The position numbers and the translations under genes are program-made. The notes beneath the pieces were generated by a model that saw only the letters and a program-made list of their open reading frames with translations, had not been told where the DNA came from and did no database searches. DNA of 64,000 nt from Qipengyuania oceanensis (GTDB lineage Bacteria; Pseudomonadota; Alphaproteobacteria; Sphingomonadales; Sphingomonadaceae), in NCBI RefSeq assembly GCF_009827535.1, contig NZ_WTYN01000001.1, positions 744,001-808,000 on the forward strand. The letters run 5' to 3'. Below are positions 56,119 through 64,000 of this stretch, one piece after another (positions within the stretch are counted from its first letter, which is position 1; every line of letters begins with the position of its first letter).

Positions 56119-56751
56119 TTACCCTACCGGGATCATCACCTCGTTGCGGCGCAGCGGCGGCGGCACCATCGGTGCATCGTAGAACGCGAATTCAGCCGGG
56201 CCGGTGGCGGTCAGGCCACGTTCGGCCAGCCATTCGCGCAGAGCATTCTCCTGCTCTGCCAGGTCCTTGTTGCTGCCGTTCCCGGAGAACCTGATCGCAG
56301 CGACGCGGCGTGACGGAACCTGGGTCAACGAGATGTCGGCAGGCGGTGTCGGAAGCGTTTCCAAAGTGTACTGGGCCGGCATGACGAAGCGCGTGCGCCA
56401 GGTGCCGGTCCCCTTGCCGCCATCCTGGATGACCGGCGCGGTCATTGCGATTTCGACGCTCTGGTCCTGCATGACCGGGCTGGTCATGGCGATTTTCTCT
56501 CCTGGCCGGTCCTGGGCAAAGATGTAGGCCGCGAGGCGACGAAACCCTGCGTTGAGCGCCGGTTCGCGGTCGCCCGTATGCGTGACCTCGGCAACGATCA
56601 TCGGCGCGTATTGGCGCAGTTCGATATCGCCGCTTTTCTCGACCAGCCGATAGGGCGGCTCGTCGACGGCTTGCCGGTAGTAGGCGAAAGCTGCGGTCGC
56701 CCCCGCGGCGAGCACGCCGATACCGATCGCTGCGCCTTTCCAGAATTTCAT
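56119..56751 (-). CDS. SOUL-family heme-binding protein
   Basis: 210 residues. An N-terminal anchor (AAIGIGVLAAGATAAFAYY) is followed by the SOUL domain: PPYRLVEKSGDIELRQYAPM, FRRLAAYIFAQDRPGEKIAM and TSPVMQD, ending with FAFYDAPMVPPPLRRNEVMI. Bacterial members are thought to bind heme or tetrapyrroles; no ligand residue can be pointed to with certainty. It is convergent with the PAP2 gene and lies downstream of the HNH gene. Confidence 0.9.
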   Translation of the reverse strand: MKFWKGAAIGIGVLAAGATAAFAYYRQAVDEPPYRLVEKSGDIELRQYAPMIVAEVTHTGDREPALNAGFRRLAAYIFAQDRPGEKIAMTSPVMQDQSVEIAMTAPVIQDGGKGTGTWRTRFVMPAQYTLETLPTPPADISLTQVPSRRVAAIRFSGNGSNKDLAEQENALREWLAERGLTATGPAEFAFYDAPMVPPPLRRNEVMIPVG

Positions 56752-56808
56752 GCAAACACGCTCCTTGGTCCAGCACCATCAACGCGCCGCTGCACAAGGT
56801 GTTTCCGA

Positions 56809-57087
56809 TTATCGCGGTCGCCGCGTCGGTGCGTGGAAATCGGGCGGCTTGTCCGAGACCCAGCGCACGAAGCTCGCCAGTGCCTCGTTTGCGAACAGGC
56901 CTTCGCGCTCGTTCCCGATGCGGGAGAGCTTGGCATTGGTGAAGTTTGCGTGGATCGCGCGGTGGCAAATGGGGTGGACCGGCACGGTCTCCCGCCCCTT
57001 TTTCGCCTTGGGAACCGTGTGGTGCTGCTGCACCTTGCGGCCCAGCGGGCGAAGGCACAGCCAGCAGGAAGGCGGCTGCTCGCTCAA
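56809..57087 (-). CDS. Small HNH-like zinc protein coupled to glmU
   Basis: 92 residues. The core reads CWLC, then HHTVPKAKKG, then HPICHRAIHA: a His-His active-site pair, Cys pairs for zinc and the trailing His of an HNH (His-Me finger) nuclease. No DNA-binding or targeting domain is present. The TTG start at 57087 overlaps the glmU stop as TTGA and is only usable because ribosomes leave glmU, so the gene is translationally coupled to a cell-wall precursor enzyme. A nuclease role is a family-based inference; it may only be a structural zinc protein. Confidence 0.75.
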   Translation of the reverse strand: MSEQPPSCWLCLRPLGRKVQQHHTVPKAKKGRETVPVHPICHRAIHANFTNAKLSRIGNEREGLFANEALASFVRWVSDKPPDFHAPTRRPR

Positions 57088-58454
57088 CTCTTCTTCGCGG
57101 CCGCTTTCTTCTTCTTCATCGCGTCGTGGAAGCGGTCTGCCCAGCCCGGTTTCACGATCTGCTCGCCCCGGACCATCCGCAAGTCGCCGTCGTCGACATC
57201 GCGGCTTACCGCGCTGCCTGCCGCCACGATGGCATCGCGGCCGATCGTCACCGGCGCGATCAGCGCGCTGTTCGAACCGATGAAGGCATTTTCGCCGATG
57301 ACCGTCTTGTACTTGAAATAGCCGTCGTAATTGCAGGTGATCGTGCCCGCGCCGATGTTGGCGCCCGCGCCGACCTCCGCATCGCCCAGATAGGTCAGGT
57401 GGCTCGCCTTCGCGCCTTCGCCGAGCGTCGCCTTCTTCATCTCGACGAAATTGCCGACGAAGCTGTTCTTGCCCATGACCGCTCCGGGCCGCAGGCGCGC
57501 ATAGGGGCCGACCTGCGCGCCTTCGCCCACGCTCGCACCCTCGAGATGGCTGAATGCCTTGATGTGCGCACCCCTGGCGACGGTCACGCCCGGGCCGAAG
57601 ACGACGTTCGGCTCGATCGTCACGTCGGCGCTGAGCTCGGTATCCCAGCTGAAGAACACCGTTTCCGGCGCGCGCAGGGTCACGCCTTCGGCCATCCAGT
57701 AATCGCGCTGCTCGGCCTGCCACAGTGCCTCGGCGGCGGCGAGTTCGGCGCGCGAATTGATCCCGCGAACCTCGTCCGGCGTGTCGGAGGGGACTGCGGC
57801 GCAGGTCTCCCCGTCGGAGATCGCGATGTTGACGATGTCGGGCAGGTAGTATTCGCCCTGCGCGTTGTCGTTGCCGACACGGCGCAGCAGATCGAACATG
57901 TCGGCAGCGCTGGCCGCCATCAGGCCCGAATTGCACAGGGTGCAGGCACGCTCCGCCTCGTTCGCGTCCTTGAACTCGACCATTTTCGAGATTCTGCCAC
58001 CGGCGTCGGCGATCACCCGGCCGTAGGCTCCGGCATCGTCCGGCTCGAAACCGAGCACCACGACCTTGGGCCGGTCCTCGGCATGCAGCCGGTCGAGCAT
58101 GGCCTGCATGGTTTCGCCCTTCACGAAGGGAACGTCTCCATAGAGGACGAGCACATCGCCCGAAAAGCCTGCCAGCTCGCGCTCGGCCTGCTGCACGGCA
58201 TGGCCGGTGCCCATCTGCGGCTCCTGCAGGCAGGTCGTCGCGCGGTCGCCCAGCGCCATCTCGAGCTGCTCGCGTCCGGCACCGACGACCACGACGGTCT
58301 TCGCGGGCCGAAGCGCCGCAGCGCTCGCGAGGAGATGGTCGATCATCGGACGGCCCGCGATCGGGTGGAGCACCTTGTGCAGGTCGCTCTTCATGCGGGT
58401 TCCTTTGCCCGCGGCAAGAACGACGATGGCGAGTTCGCGCGTGGAAGCAGTCAT
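57084..58454 (-). CDS. glmU: Bifunctional GlmU (UDP-GlcNAc pyrophosphorylase/acetyltransferase)
   Basis: 456 residues. It makes UDP-N-acetylglucosamine for peptidoglycan and lipid A. The N-terminal uridyltransferase has the LAAGKGTRMKSDLHKVLH loop and VLYGDVPF; the C-terminal left-handed beta-helix acetyltransferase spans about 250-440 (FGPGVTVARGAHIKAFSHLE, GPYARLRPGA, NYDGYFKYKT). The C-terminus ends in a Lys-rich tail (MKKKKAAAKKS). It is divergent from gph with a 61-base gap. Confidence 0.97.
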   Translation of the reverse strand: MTASTRELAIVVLAAGKGTRMKSDLHKVLHPIAGRPMIDHLLASAAALRPAKTVVVVGAGREQLEMALGDRATTCLQEPQMGTGHAVQQAERELAGFSGDVLVLYGDVPFVKGETMQAMLDRLHAEDRPKVVVLGFEPDDAGAYGRVIADAGGRISKMVEFKDANEAERACTLCNSGLMAASAADMFDLLRRVGNDNAQGEYYLPDIVNIAISDGETCAAVPSDTPDEVRGINSRAELAAAEALWQAEQRDYWMAEGVTLRAPETVFFSWDTELSADVTIEPNVVFGPGVTVARGAHIKAFSHLEGASVGEGAQVGPYARLRPGAVMGKNSFVGNFVEMKKATLGEGAKASHLTYLGDAEVGAGANIGAGTITCNYDGYFKYKTVIGENAFIGSNSALIAPVTIGRDAIVAAGSAVSRDVDDGDLRMVRGEQIVKPGWADRFHDAMKKKKAAAKKS

Positions 58455-58515
58455 GTCGGCGGCCTTGCCACCAAACGCTTGCCGTTTGAAGCGTCATGCG
58501 CCACTTCGCACCGCC

Positions 58516-59199
58516 ATGAGCGATTTTCCCTTTGCCGCCATCGGCTTCGACCTCGACGGAACGCTGCTGGACACCTTTCGCGACCTCGGCGCGGCGGTGA
58601 ACCATGCATTGGAACTGGGCGGCTTCGACCCCGTGCCGGTCGACAGCAGCAAGGACCTGATCGGCGGCGGGGCGAAGATCATGCTCGCCCGGGCGGTGGA
58701 TCAGCAGGGCGGCATGCCCGAAGACGAGTTCCGCGCGCTCTATAAGCAAATGCTCGCCTATTACGCGGAGCACAACGCCGACCACACCCGACCCTACCCC
58801 GGCGTCGAGCCGATGCTGGACGAGCTCGCGGAGATGGGCGTGACAATGGCGGTGGTGACCAACAAGTTCGAGGAATTTGCGACCCAGGTCCTGACCAAGC
58901 TCGGGCTGGCCGACCGCTTCGTCGCGATCATCGGCGGCAACAGCCTCGGGAAAGGCGACGACGGCCGCTACCTCGCCAAGCCCGCGCCCGAACCCGTTCT
59001 GCACGCGCAGGAAGTGTGCGGCAGCACGCGCTTCGCCTTCGTCGGCGATTCGAGCTATGACGTGAAGGCGGCTCGCGGCGCAGGCGTGCCGATCGTGGTC
59101 GCGGGATACGGCTATTGCGACGGCGATCCCGCAGGGCTCGGCGGTGATGTCGTGATCGATTCGGTTGCGGGGCTCATTCCGGCTTTGCGCGCTCTCTGA
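58516..59199 (+). CDS. gph: Phosphoglycolate phosphatase-like HAD hydrolase
   Basis: 227 residues. HAD superfamily with the four motifs: FDLDGTLLDT, VVTNK, the Lys of KPAPEPVLHA, and VGDSSYDVKAARGAG. This is the Gph subgroup, which removes phosphate from 2-phosphoglycolate produced in DNA repair and oxygenation reactions. ATG 58516 is MSDFPFAAIGFDLDG. Confidence 0.92.
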   Translation: MSDFPFAAIGFDLDGTLLDTFRDLGAAVNHALELGGFDPVPVDSSKDLIGGGAKIMLARAVDQQGGMPEDEFRALYKQMLAYYAEHNADHTRPYPGVEPMLDELAEMGVTMAVVTNKFEEFATQVLTKLGLADRFVAIIGGNSLGKGDDGRYLAKPAPEPVLHAQEVCGSTRFAFVGDSSYDVKAARGAGVPIVVAGYGYCDGDPAGLGGDVVIDSVAGLIPALRAL

Positions 59200-59283
59200 C
59201 CCCCGCGCCCTGACGTTACGGAACGGCCACTGGCCGAAGTGGCGGTTGCAAGCGATCGAGGACTCTGCCAACCCGCACGCAAA

Positions 59284-59299
59284 TTGACCCTTACGTAAA
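59284..59299. promoter_or_regulatory. Possible LiuR/MerR-like operator before the SDR gene
   Basis: TTGACCCTTACGTAAA contains the perfect palindrome TTACGTAA and resembles, from memory, the consensus TTGACGTTAACGTAAA of LiuR-type regulators of fatty acid and branched-chain amino acid degradation (13 of 16 positions). It lies 18 bases before the ATG. Confidence 0.3.
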
Positions 59300-59317
59300 C
59301 CCATTCGGAGAGACATC

Positions 59318-60247
59318 ATGAGCATCGACTTCAAGGACAAGGTAGCCATCGTGACCGGCGCGGGCGGCGGTCTGGGCCGCGAATACGCGCTCGAACTCGC
59401 ACGGCGCGGCGCAAAGGTCGTCGTCAACGACCTCGGCGGATCGCGCGACGGTACCGGTCATTCCGACATGGCGCTGAAGGTCGTCGAGGAAATCGAGGCG
59501 ATGGGCGGCGAAGCCATGTCGAACGGCGGCTCGGTCACCGAAGTCGAACAGATGGAAAAGATGGTCGCCGACGCCAAGCAGAAGTGGGGCGGCGTGCACA
59601 TCGTCATCAACAATGCGGGCGTCCTGCGCGACAAGACCTTCGCCAAGATGACGATGGACGACTTCCGTTTCGTCGTCGACGTGCACCTCAACGGCTCGGC
59701 CAACGTCTCCAAGGCCGTCTGGGAAACCATGCGCGAGCAGGCCTACGGCCGCATCCTGATGACCGCCTCCTCGACCGGGCTGTTCGGCAATTTCGGCCAG
59801 GCCAATTACGGCGCGGCCAAGCTCGGCCTCGCCGGGCTCACCAAGACGCTCCAGCTCGAAGGCGCTAAGTACAACATCAAGGTCAATACGCTCTCGCCGG
59901 TCGCCGGCACGCGCATGACCGAAGACCTGTTCCCCGAAGAAGCGTTCAAGCTGTTCGACCCGGTCAATGTCGTTCCGGCCGCACTCTTCCTCGTCAGCGA
60001 GGACGCTCCGACCAATGCCATCGTCGGCGCCGGCGCGGGCGGTTTCCACTCGGCCTGGACGGTGATGAACGATGCCGTTTGGTTGAAGGACGAAGACCGC
60101 ACGGTCGAAGGTTTCGCCGCCAACTGGGACAAGATCTCCGAGTTCTCGAACCTATCCGCCCCGCAGTCGGGCAGCGAGCAGTCGGCGAATATCCTCAAGG
60201 CGATGCAGAAGGTGACCGGCACCGGACCGAGCTCCGCCCGCGGCTGA
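59318..60247 (+). CDS. Short-chain dehydrogenase (MFE-2/hydroxyacyl-CoA dehydrogenase-like)
   Basis: 309 residues. NAD-binding Rossmann motif TGAGGGLGREYAL, NNAG at INNAGVLRDKTF, the catalytic Ser-Tyr-Lys in TASSTGLFGNFGQANYGAAK. The extended N-terminal loop KVVVNDLGGSRDGTG and the tail beyond residue 240 match the (3R)-hydroxyacyl-CoA dehydrogenase domain of peroxisomal multifunctional enzyme 2, which acts in fatty acid oxidation. GGAGAG lies 5 bases upstream. Monocistronic. Confidence 0.92.
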   Translation: MSIDFKDKVAIVTGAGGGLGREYALELARRGAKVVVNDLGGSRDGTGHSDMALKVVEEIEAMGGEAMSNGGSVTEVEQMEKMVADAKQKWGGVHIVINNAGVLRDKTFAKMTMDDFRFVVDVHLNGSANVSKAVWETMREQAYGRILMTASSTGLFGNFGQANYGAAKLGLAGLTKTLQLEGAKYNIKVNTLSPVAGTRMTEDLFPEEAFKLFDPVNVVPAALFLVSEDAPTNAIVGAGAGGFHSAWTVMNDAVWLKDEDRTVEGFAANWDKISEFSNLSAPQSGSEQSANILKAMQKVTGTGPSSARG

Positions 60248-60272
60248 CGCGTCCCCTTATTGGGGCGCTGTA

Positions 60273-60302
60273 TTGACACACTAACACAGCATGGCGTAGC
60301 TT
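60273..60302 (+). promoter_or_regulatory. Candidate promoter of the multi-pass membrane protein gene
   Basis: A consensus TTGACA (60273-60278), 18-base spacer and TAGCTT (60297-60302), about 40 bases before ATG 60343. Confidence 0.5.
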
Positions 60303-60342
60303 CTTCCCATTCCGGGGCAATCCCGTGGGGGAGAGTTACGCC

Positions 60343-61407
60343 ATGTACTCAGAAGAAGACATCAATTCGGCCGTCGCGGCCGGTGCCCTGAGCGCCGATG
60401 CCGCCGCAGCCTTTCGCGCGCACATGACGCAGGTCCGCGACATGCCGCGGGGCGACGAGGAGAACTTCCGCCTCGTCACCAGCTTCAACGACATCTTCGT
60501 TACCATCGGCGTGGTCATCATGCTGATGGCCGCCGGTGCCATTGGCGAGGCGATCCTGCATTCGAACAACGGCCCCTCCCCGCTCGCCGGGGCGCTGGTC
60601 GCGGCGACCGCCTGGGGCCTGGCGGAGTTCTTCACCCTGCGCCGCCGGATGGCGCTTCCCAGCATCATCCTGCTGCTCGCGTGGGTGGGCGGCATCTTTG
60701 CCACCCTGCTCGGCATCGTCATCGGGCTTGCCGACAACGGCAACGACACGCTGGCGGCAATTCTTGTCTCGGCGAGCGCGCTGGTCGCGGCGGGCGCGGC
60801 CTGGGTCCACTGGCGACGCTTCATGGTCCCGATCACCGTTGCCGCCGGCGCGGTCGCGGTGGGCGGATCGCTGATCGCGCTGATCGGCGGTACGATCGCT
60901 TCGGGCACCGACATCAAGCCCGAGACGGTCTTCATTCCGCTGGTCTTTGCCGTCGGGATCGCGATCTTCGCGTTTGCCATGCGCTGGGACGCGAGCGATC
61001 GGGCGCGCACGACGCGCCGCAGCGACGTCGCCTTCTGGCTTCACCTGGCTGCCGCGCCGATGATCGCCCATCCGCTGTTCCACTGGCTCGGCGTGACGGA
61101 CGGTGGCGAGATCGGCGTCGCCGCGGCGGCCGGAGTGCTGACGGTCTATGTCGCGCTCGGCCTCGTCGCGCTGGCGATCGACCGTCGCGCGTTGCTCGTC
61201 TCCGCGCTCGCCTACGTGCTCATCGCGCTGACCTGGCTGTTCGACCGTTTTGGCGCCGTCGAACTGAATTTCGCGCTGACCGCACTGGTGATCGGCTCCG
61301 CCCTGCTCACCCTTTCGGCCTTCTGGACACCGATCCGAAAGCTGGTGGTCGAGCAGCTGCCGAACGGCCTTCAGGCGCGCCTGCCGGAGGCCATTCTCGT
61401 CGGTTGA
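60343..61407 (+). CDS. Multi-pass membrane protein, unknown function (DUF2157-like layout)
   Basis: 354 residues. A short soluble N-terminus (YSEEDINSAVAAGALSADAAAAF), which resembles the start of DUF2157 proteins, then about ten membrane helices of mostly Ala, Val, Ile and Leu with a few charged loops (HWRRFMVP, RWDASDRARTTRRSD). No transporter signature or catalytic motif is visible. ATG 60343 has GGGGGAG upstream and a good promoter. It is transcribed alone; the next gene is convergent. Confidence 0.7.
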   Translation: MYSEEDINSAVAAGALSADAAAAFRAHMTQVRDMPRGDEENFRLVTSFNDIFVTIGVVIMLMAAGAIGEAILHSNNGPSPLAGALVAATAWGLAEFFTLRRRMALPSIILLLAWVGGIFATLLGIVIGLADNGNDTLAAILVSASALVAAGAAWVHWRRFMVPITVAAGAVAVGGSLIALIGGTIASGTDIKPETVFIPLVFAVGIAIFAFAMRWDASDRARTTRRSDVAFWLHLAAAPMIAHPLFHWLGVTDGGEIGVAAAAGVLTVYVALGLVALAIDRRALLVSALAYVLIALTWLFDRFGAVELNFALTALVIGSALLTLSAFWTPIRKLVVEQLPNGLQARLPEAILVG

Positions 61408-61434
61408 TGACGTCCAAGCGGTGGCGGGCCGAGA

Positions 61435-61800
61435 TCAGTCCGTCACCGCCTTGACCAGCCTCCGCTCGATCGGCGCGAGGACGCCGGCCAGTTCATGGCC
61501 GCGCTTGAGAATCTGACCGTGTTCACCGAAGAGCGTCCACATGCCCTGCCGACCGCGAAGGGACGGGCGCTTTTCCACCCGCGCCTGCGGGCGCTCCGCA
61601 GTACGGCGAAAGGCGGCAAAGGTCGCCGTGTCCTTGTCGAAGTCCATCGCGTAGTCACGCCATTCGCCGGCCGCGACCATCCTGCCGTAGAGGTCGAGGA
61701 TGCGTTGCAGTTCTTCCCGCTCGAAGCCGACCTGGTTGGGCTTGCGACCCGGAAACGCGACGATCGAACCGGACATACCCGTGCCTGGCGATGAAACCAT
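61435..61800 (-). CDS. DUF2794-family protein
   Basis: 121 residues. It matches DUF2794 (FEREELQRILDLYGRMVAAG, EWRDYAMDFDKDTATFAAFR, then RPSLRGRQGMWTLFGEHGQI), an alphaproteobacterial family of unknown role. Its ATG 61800 uses the last base of the cysE stop (TGATG), so it is translated by re-initiation after cysE; ATG 61776 (MSGSIVAFPGRKP) is a possible alternative. Confidence 0.85.
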   Translation of the reverse strand: MVSSPGTGMSGSIVAFPGRKPNQVGFEREELQRILDLYGRMVAAGEWRDYAMDFDKDTATFAAFRRTAERPQARVEKRPSLRGRQGMWTLFGEHGQILKRGHELAGVLAPIERRLVKAVTD

Positions 61801-62492
61801 CAGCTATCGGTCCCGCTGCGCTGGGCAGGCCCGTCGAGCCGGTCCCGCAAATCGCGGATTTCCGCGCGCAGGTTCGCCATTTCGGATTCCATTTTGGCAA
61901 AGCAATCGACCTTGTTGCCATCCGCGTCCTCGCACGGGGTGCCGTAGGGGATGAATTCCTTGATCCATTCCTCGGCCGGAACGAGCGTGGACCGCGCCTT
62001 GATCCCGATCATCGTGGCACCGTCGGGCACGTCGTCGGTGACCACGGCGTTGGCGCCGACGCGCGCACGCTCTCCGACGGTGATTGGCCCGATGATCTGC
62101 GCGCCCGAACCGATGATGACGTTGTCCTTCAAGGTCGGGTGCCGTTTGCCGCGCACGCCATTGGTCGGGTTGGTGCCGCCGAGCGTGACGCATTGGTAGA
62201 GCGTGACGTTGTCGCCGATCTCTGCCGTCTCGCCGATCACCGTGAAGCCGTGATCGATGAAGAAATTCTTCCCGATCGTGGCACCCGGATGGATATCGAT
62301 CGCGGTCACCATGCGCGAGAAATGGTTCACCAGCCGGGCAAGGAAGAACAGCTTGGCCTCGAACAGCCAGTGCGCGATGCGATGATAGAACACCGCCCAG
62401 ACGCCCGGATAAAGCAGCACTTCCCAGCGACTGCGCGGCGCGGGATCGCGCGCCTTGATCGAGTCCAGATAGGCCGTCACATTATCGAACAT
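61800..62492 (-). CDS. cysE: Serine O-acetyltransferase
   Basis: 230 residues. First step of cysteine synthesis from serine. Left-handed beta-helix hexapeptide repeats dominate (AIDIHPGATIGKNFFIDHGF, CVTLGGTNPTNGVRGKRHPT, DNVIIGSGAQIIGPITVGER), with the active-site His in IDHGFTVIGE. The short N-terminal helical part makes it an EpsC-like version. A Cys-containing acidic loop (PCEDADGNKVDCFAK) and a helical tail follow. Confidence 0.95.
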   Translation of the reverse strand: MFDNVTAYLDSIKARDPAPRSRWEVLLYPGVWAVFYHRIAHWLFEAKLFFLARLVNHFSRMVTAIDIHPGATIGKNFFIDHGFTVIGETAEIGDNVTLYQCVTLGGTNPTNGVRGKRHPTLKDNVIIGSGAQIIGPITVGERARVGANAVVTDDVPDGATMIGIKARSTLVPAEEWIKEFIPYGTPCEDADGNKVDCFAKMESEMANLRAEIRDLRDRLDGPAQRSGTDS

Positions 62493-62519
62493 CGACGGGA
62501 TTCTCCCACTTTTACGGCC

Positions 62520-63131
62520 CTAAAGCAAGCTGGCCTGCTCCGGCCCTTCCACTGCATCCAGCGCCGCCCGCCAGATCGCCAGCGTCGCCGGAACCTTGCG
62601 CTCGAGCGTCAGCCGATCGATCTCCTCGACCAGCTTCTCGATCGCCGCGAAGCTGCGGGTCGCCCGCGGTACCAGATAGGTAAGTGCGCCCTCGCCCAGC
62701 GCAAGCCCGCGCTGCTGCGCGTGGGCTTCGATCAGCGAGGCGAGCATGTCGTCGTCGGGCGTCCCGATCTCGAGATGCAGCGCCGCTCCCAATCGCGAGC
62801 GCAGGTCCGGCAGCGCGATGGTCCAGCCGCTAGCCGGACCGGCGAGAAGCAGCGTCTCGCCCTCTTCTTGCGCGCGGTTCCAGCGGTGGAACAGTTCGGT
62901 TTCGTCGAGCCTATCGGCATCGTCCACGAAGGCCCCGCCTCCGGTCTGCTCGAACCATCTGCCGAGCAGGCTGCGGCCCGAGCGCGGCGGTCCTGCCAGG
63001 ATTGCGGTGCGAAACGGCCAGCCGGCCGGTTCGGCCAGGGCATCCACGGCCGCGCGATTGGCGTTGCCGGTCACGATGCGCAGCGAGTCGGCGCTCCGGC
63101 CCAGCGTCAGCGGAAGGACGATCTGCGACAC
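62520..63131 (-). CDS. HdaA-like DnaA-related protein with altered P-loop
   Basis: 203 residues with GTG 63131 (VSQIVLPLTLGRSADSLRIV). The order and size match HdaA, the alphaproteobacterial DnaA-inactivating protein that couples DnaA-ATP hydrolysis to the sliding clamp; the N-terminal QIVLPLTL resembles the clamp-binding motif. The P-loop is GPPRSGRS, with Arg instead of the usual Lys; Walker B is FVDDADRL. Lid and sensor regions resemble the DnaA fold (VPRATRSFAAIEKLVEEIDR). It may bind nucleotide poorly. It starts 16 bases after the preceding gene. Confidence 0.8.
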   Translation of the reverse strand: MSQIVLPLTLGRSADSLRIVTGNANRAAVDALAEPAGWPFRTAILAGPPRSGRSLLGRWFEQTGGGAFVDDADRLDETELFHRWNRAQEEGETLLLAGPASGWTIALPDLRSRLGAALHLEIGTPDDDMLASLIEAHAQQRGLALGEGALTYLVPRATRSFAAIEKLVEEIDRLTLERKVPATLAIWRAALDAVEGPEQASLL

Positions 63132-63147
63132 GGAAAACCCGCGCTTC

Positions 63148-64000
63148 CTAGCGGCTGATGGCGAGCGCGGTGCTGCCCTGATTGACGGTGAAGCCGGCTC
63201 CGCGCAGCGCCGCGGCGAGCTGGTCGAGCGAGCCCGCATAGGTCACCTGCATGACCGACGTGCCGCCGATCGCGGTGCTGCTGATCGAGGCCGATCGCAC
63301 CCCGCCGATGCCGCGCACCTGGCCGAGCGTCGCATCGAAAGCGGCTGCATTCGGCGTGGCGAACTGGACGGTGTGGCGGTTGAGTACCTGCGGCGCATCG
63401 GGCGTCGCGGTCGGGGCGGCGACAGGAGCGGGTGCGATCTCGTCGGCACGTTCGAGCAAGGCGTTCTCGCGGGCTCGCATCGCGCGACCGATCTCGATCA
63501 GGCGGGCGACCGCAGGATCGATTTCGCCCGAGCCCAGATTGAGCGTCGGATCGGGGGTGAGCTTGCCGTCGGCAAGTGCCTTGCGGAAGATCGCGTCGAA
63601 GCGCGTCACGGCGGTGTTCAGCATCGCCGGCAGGGCATCGGGCGACGCGGCTTCCAGCTCGAAACTGCCGAGCACGCGGCTGTCCGGGCCGTAGCGGGCG
63701 GTGAAGCGGCCCGCGACCGGACCGCCGGGATAGCGATAGTCGAGCTGTGCGACCGGCACGAGCACGTCGGCTGCGCCGAACTGGTCGAGGATGTTGCGCC
63801 ACCAGGTCCGGCTGCGACGCTGGATCTGGCCCGAGGTCAGCAGCAGCGAATCGCCGCCAGATCCGGTCGGGCGCACGTAATTGATCGGGCTGCGCCCCGG
63901 CTGGTACTCGGCCCAAGCGCGCTGCCACGGATTGCGCATCTCGTACACCGTCGCCGTACCGCCGGTGTAGGTCACGGGAAGCAGCAGCATCGGCGCCGAA
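63148..64000 (-). CDS. Conserved hypothetical protein, 5' end outside window
   Basis: The frame is open to base 64000, so 280 or more residues are visible of a longer protein. The first visible part (APMLLLPVTYTGG, then RSRTWWRNILDQFGAADVLV) looks like the end of an exported domain. The last 65 residues (VQFATPNAAAFDATLGQVRG, VMQVTYAGSLDQLAAALRG) have a beta-alpha-beta-beta-alpha-beta pattern like a ferredoxin-like or heavy-metal-associated domain without the CxxC metal motif. It is upstream of the HdaA-like gene, as in many sphingomonads. Function unknown. Confidence 0.7.
   Translation of the reverse strand, partial: SAPMLLLPVTYTGGTATVYEMRNPWQRAWAEYQPGRSPINYVRPTGSGGDSLLLTSGQIQRRSRTWWRNILDQFGAADVLVPVAQLDYRYPGGPVAGRFTARYGPDSRVLGSFELEAASPDALPAMLNTAVTRFDAIFRKALADGKLTPDPTLNLGSGEIDPAVARLIEIGRAMRARENALLERADEIAPAPVAAPTATPDAPQVLNRHTVQFATPNAAAFDATLGQVRGIGGVRSASISSTAIGGTSVMQVTYAGSLDQLAAALRGAGFTVNQGSTALAISR

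Noticed and set aside
60248-60268. GCGTCCCC-GGGGCGC hairpin as terminator of the SDR gene
   Set aside because: The stem has an unpaired base and no T-run, so the evidence is too weak for a separate entry.

Overview
The window is about 65% GC and reads like a chromosomal segment of an alphaproteobacterium of the order Sphingomonadales, most probably family Erythrobacteraceae (Erythrobacter/Qipengyuania type). The inference rests on gene neighbourhoods and protein style: fur-plsC-miaB-phoH-ybeY-corC; mutY divergent from a DUF721 gene, two thiol-disulfide proteins and smc; rpmF-plsX-fabH-ihfA-merR; an F1-ATPase operon without Fo genes; a short HdaA-like protein; and a MucR regulator. No database search was possible. 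I see no tRNA or rRNA gene, CRISPR array, insertion sequence or prophage block. Coding density is very high and no gene-free gap exceeds about 210 bases.

Layout. 1-7424: end of a mucR gene with a strong terminator, then fur, plsC, miaB, an inserted lipoprotein gene on the minus strand, phoH-ybeY-corC with a recognisable promoter, and a LysR regulator. 7438-16180: mixed metabolism and repair: PilZ protein, cyclophilin, mgtE magnesium channel, DUF1489, a BBE-type flavin oxidoreductase with a doubtful C-terminus, a minus-strand cluster of DsbA-like protein, nudC and a Tat-exported serine hydrolase, and mutY. 16210-24842: DUF721, two DsbA-like exported proteins and SMC run right; merR, ihfA, fabH, plsX and rpmF run left. 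25037-28987: MAPEG protein, metallo-hydrolase, J-domain protein, and a TrkH/TrkA potassium uptake pair.

29001-30397: a regulatory switch. A self-cleaving S24 (CI/LexA-like) repressor diverges from a tiny HTH-like protein and a partner of unknown function. The gap holds two matching inverted repeats placed exactly over the repressor's own -35 and -10 boxes. 30401-36843: a minus-strand run of six genes (DUF4197, fsa, cobT, nitroreductase, cysS, hydroxyacid dehydrogenase). 36901-46620: priA, GST, azoreductase, an iron-sulfur (6-4)-type photolyase, a CPBP membrane protease, ada, a membrane-attached trypsin-like protease and a TauD dioxygenase.

46829-52662: F1-ATPase genes atpH-atpA-atpG and atpD-atpC, split by a membrane-anchored SGNH-hydrolase-like gene and by a strong terminator hairpin lying in that gene's first codons. 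This suggests two transcription units. 52773-64000: prolyl oligopeptidase, PAP2 protein, SOUL protein, an HNH protein coupled to glmU, a phosphoglycolate phosphatase, an SDR, a multi-pass membrane protein, DUF2794, cysE, an HdaA-like protein with an altered P-loop, and a gene cut by the right edge.

The clearest candidates for something not described are the 29-30 kb switch with its twin operators and the interrupted F1 operon.
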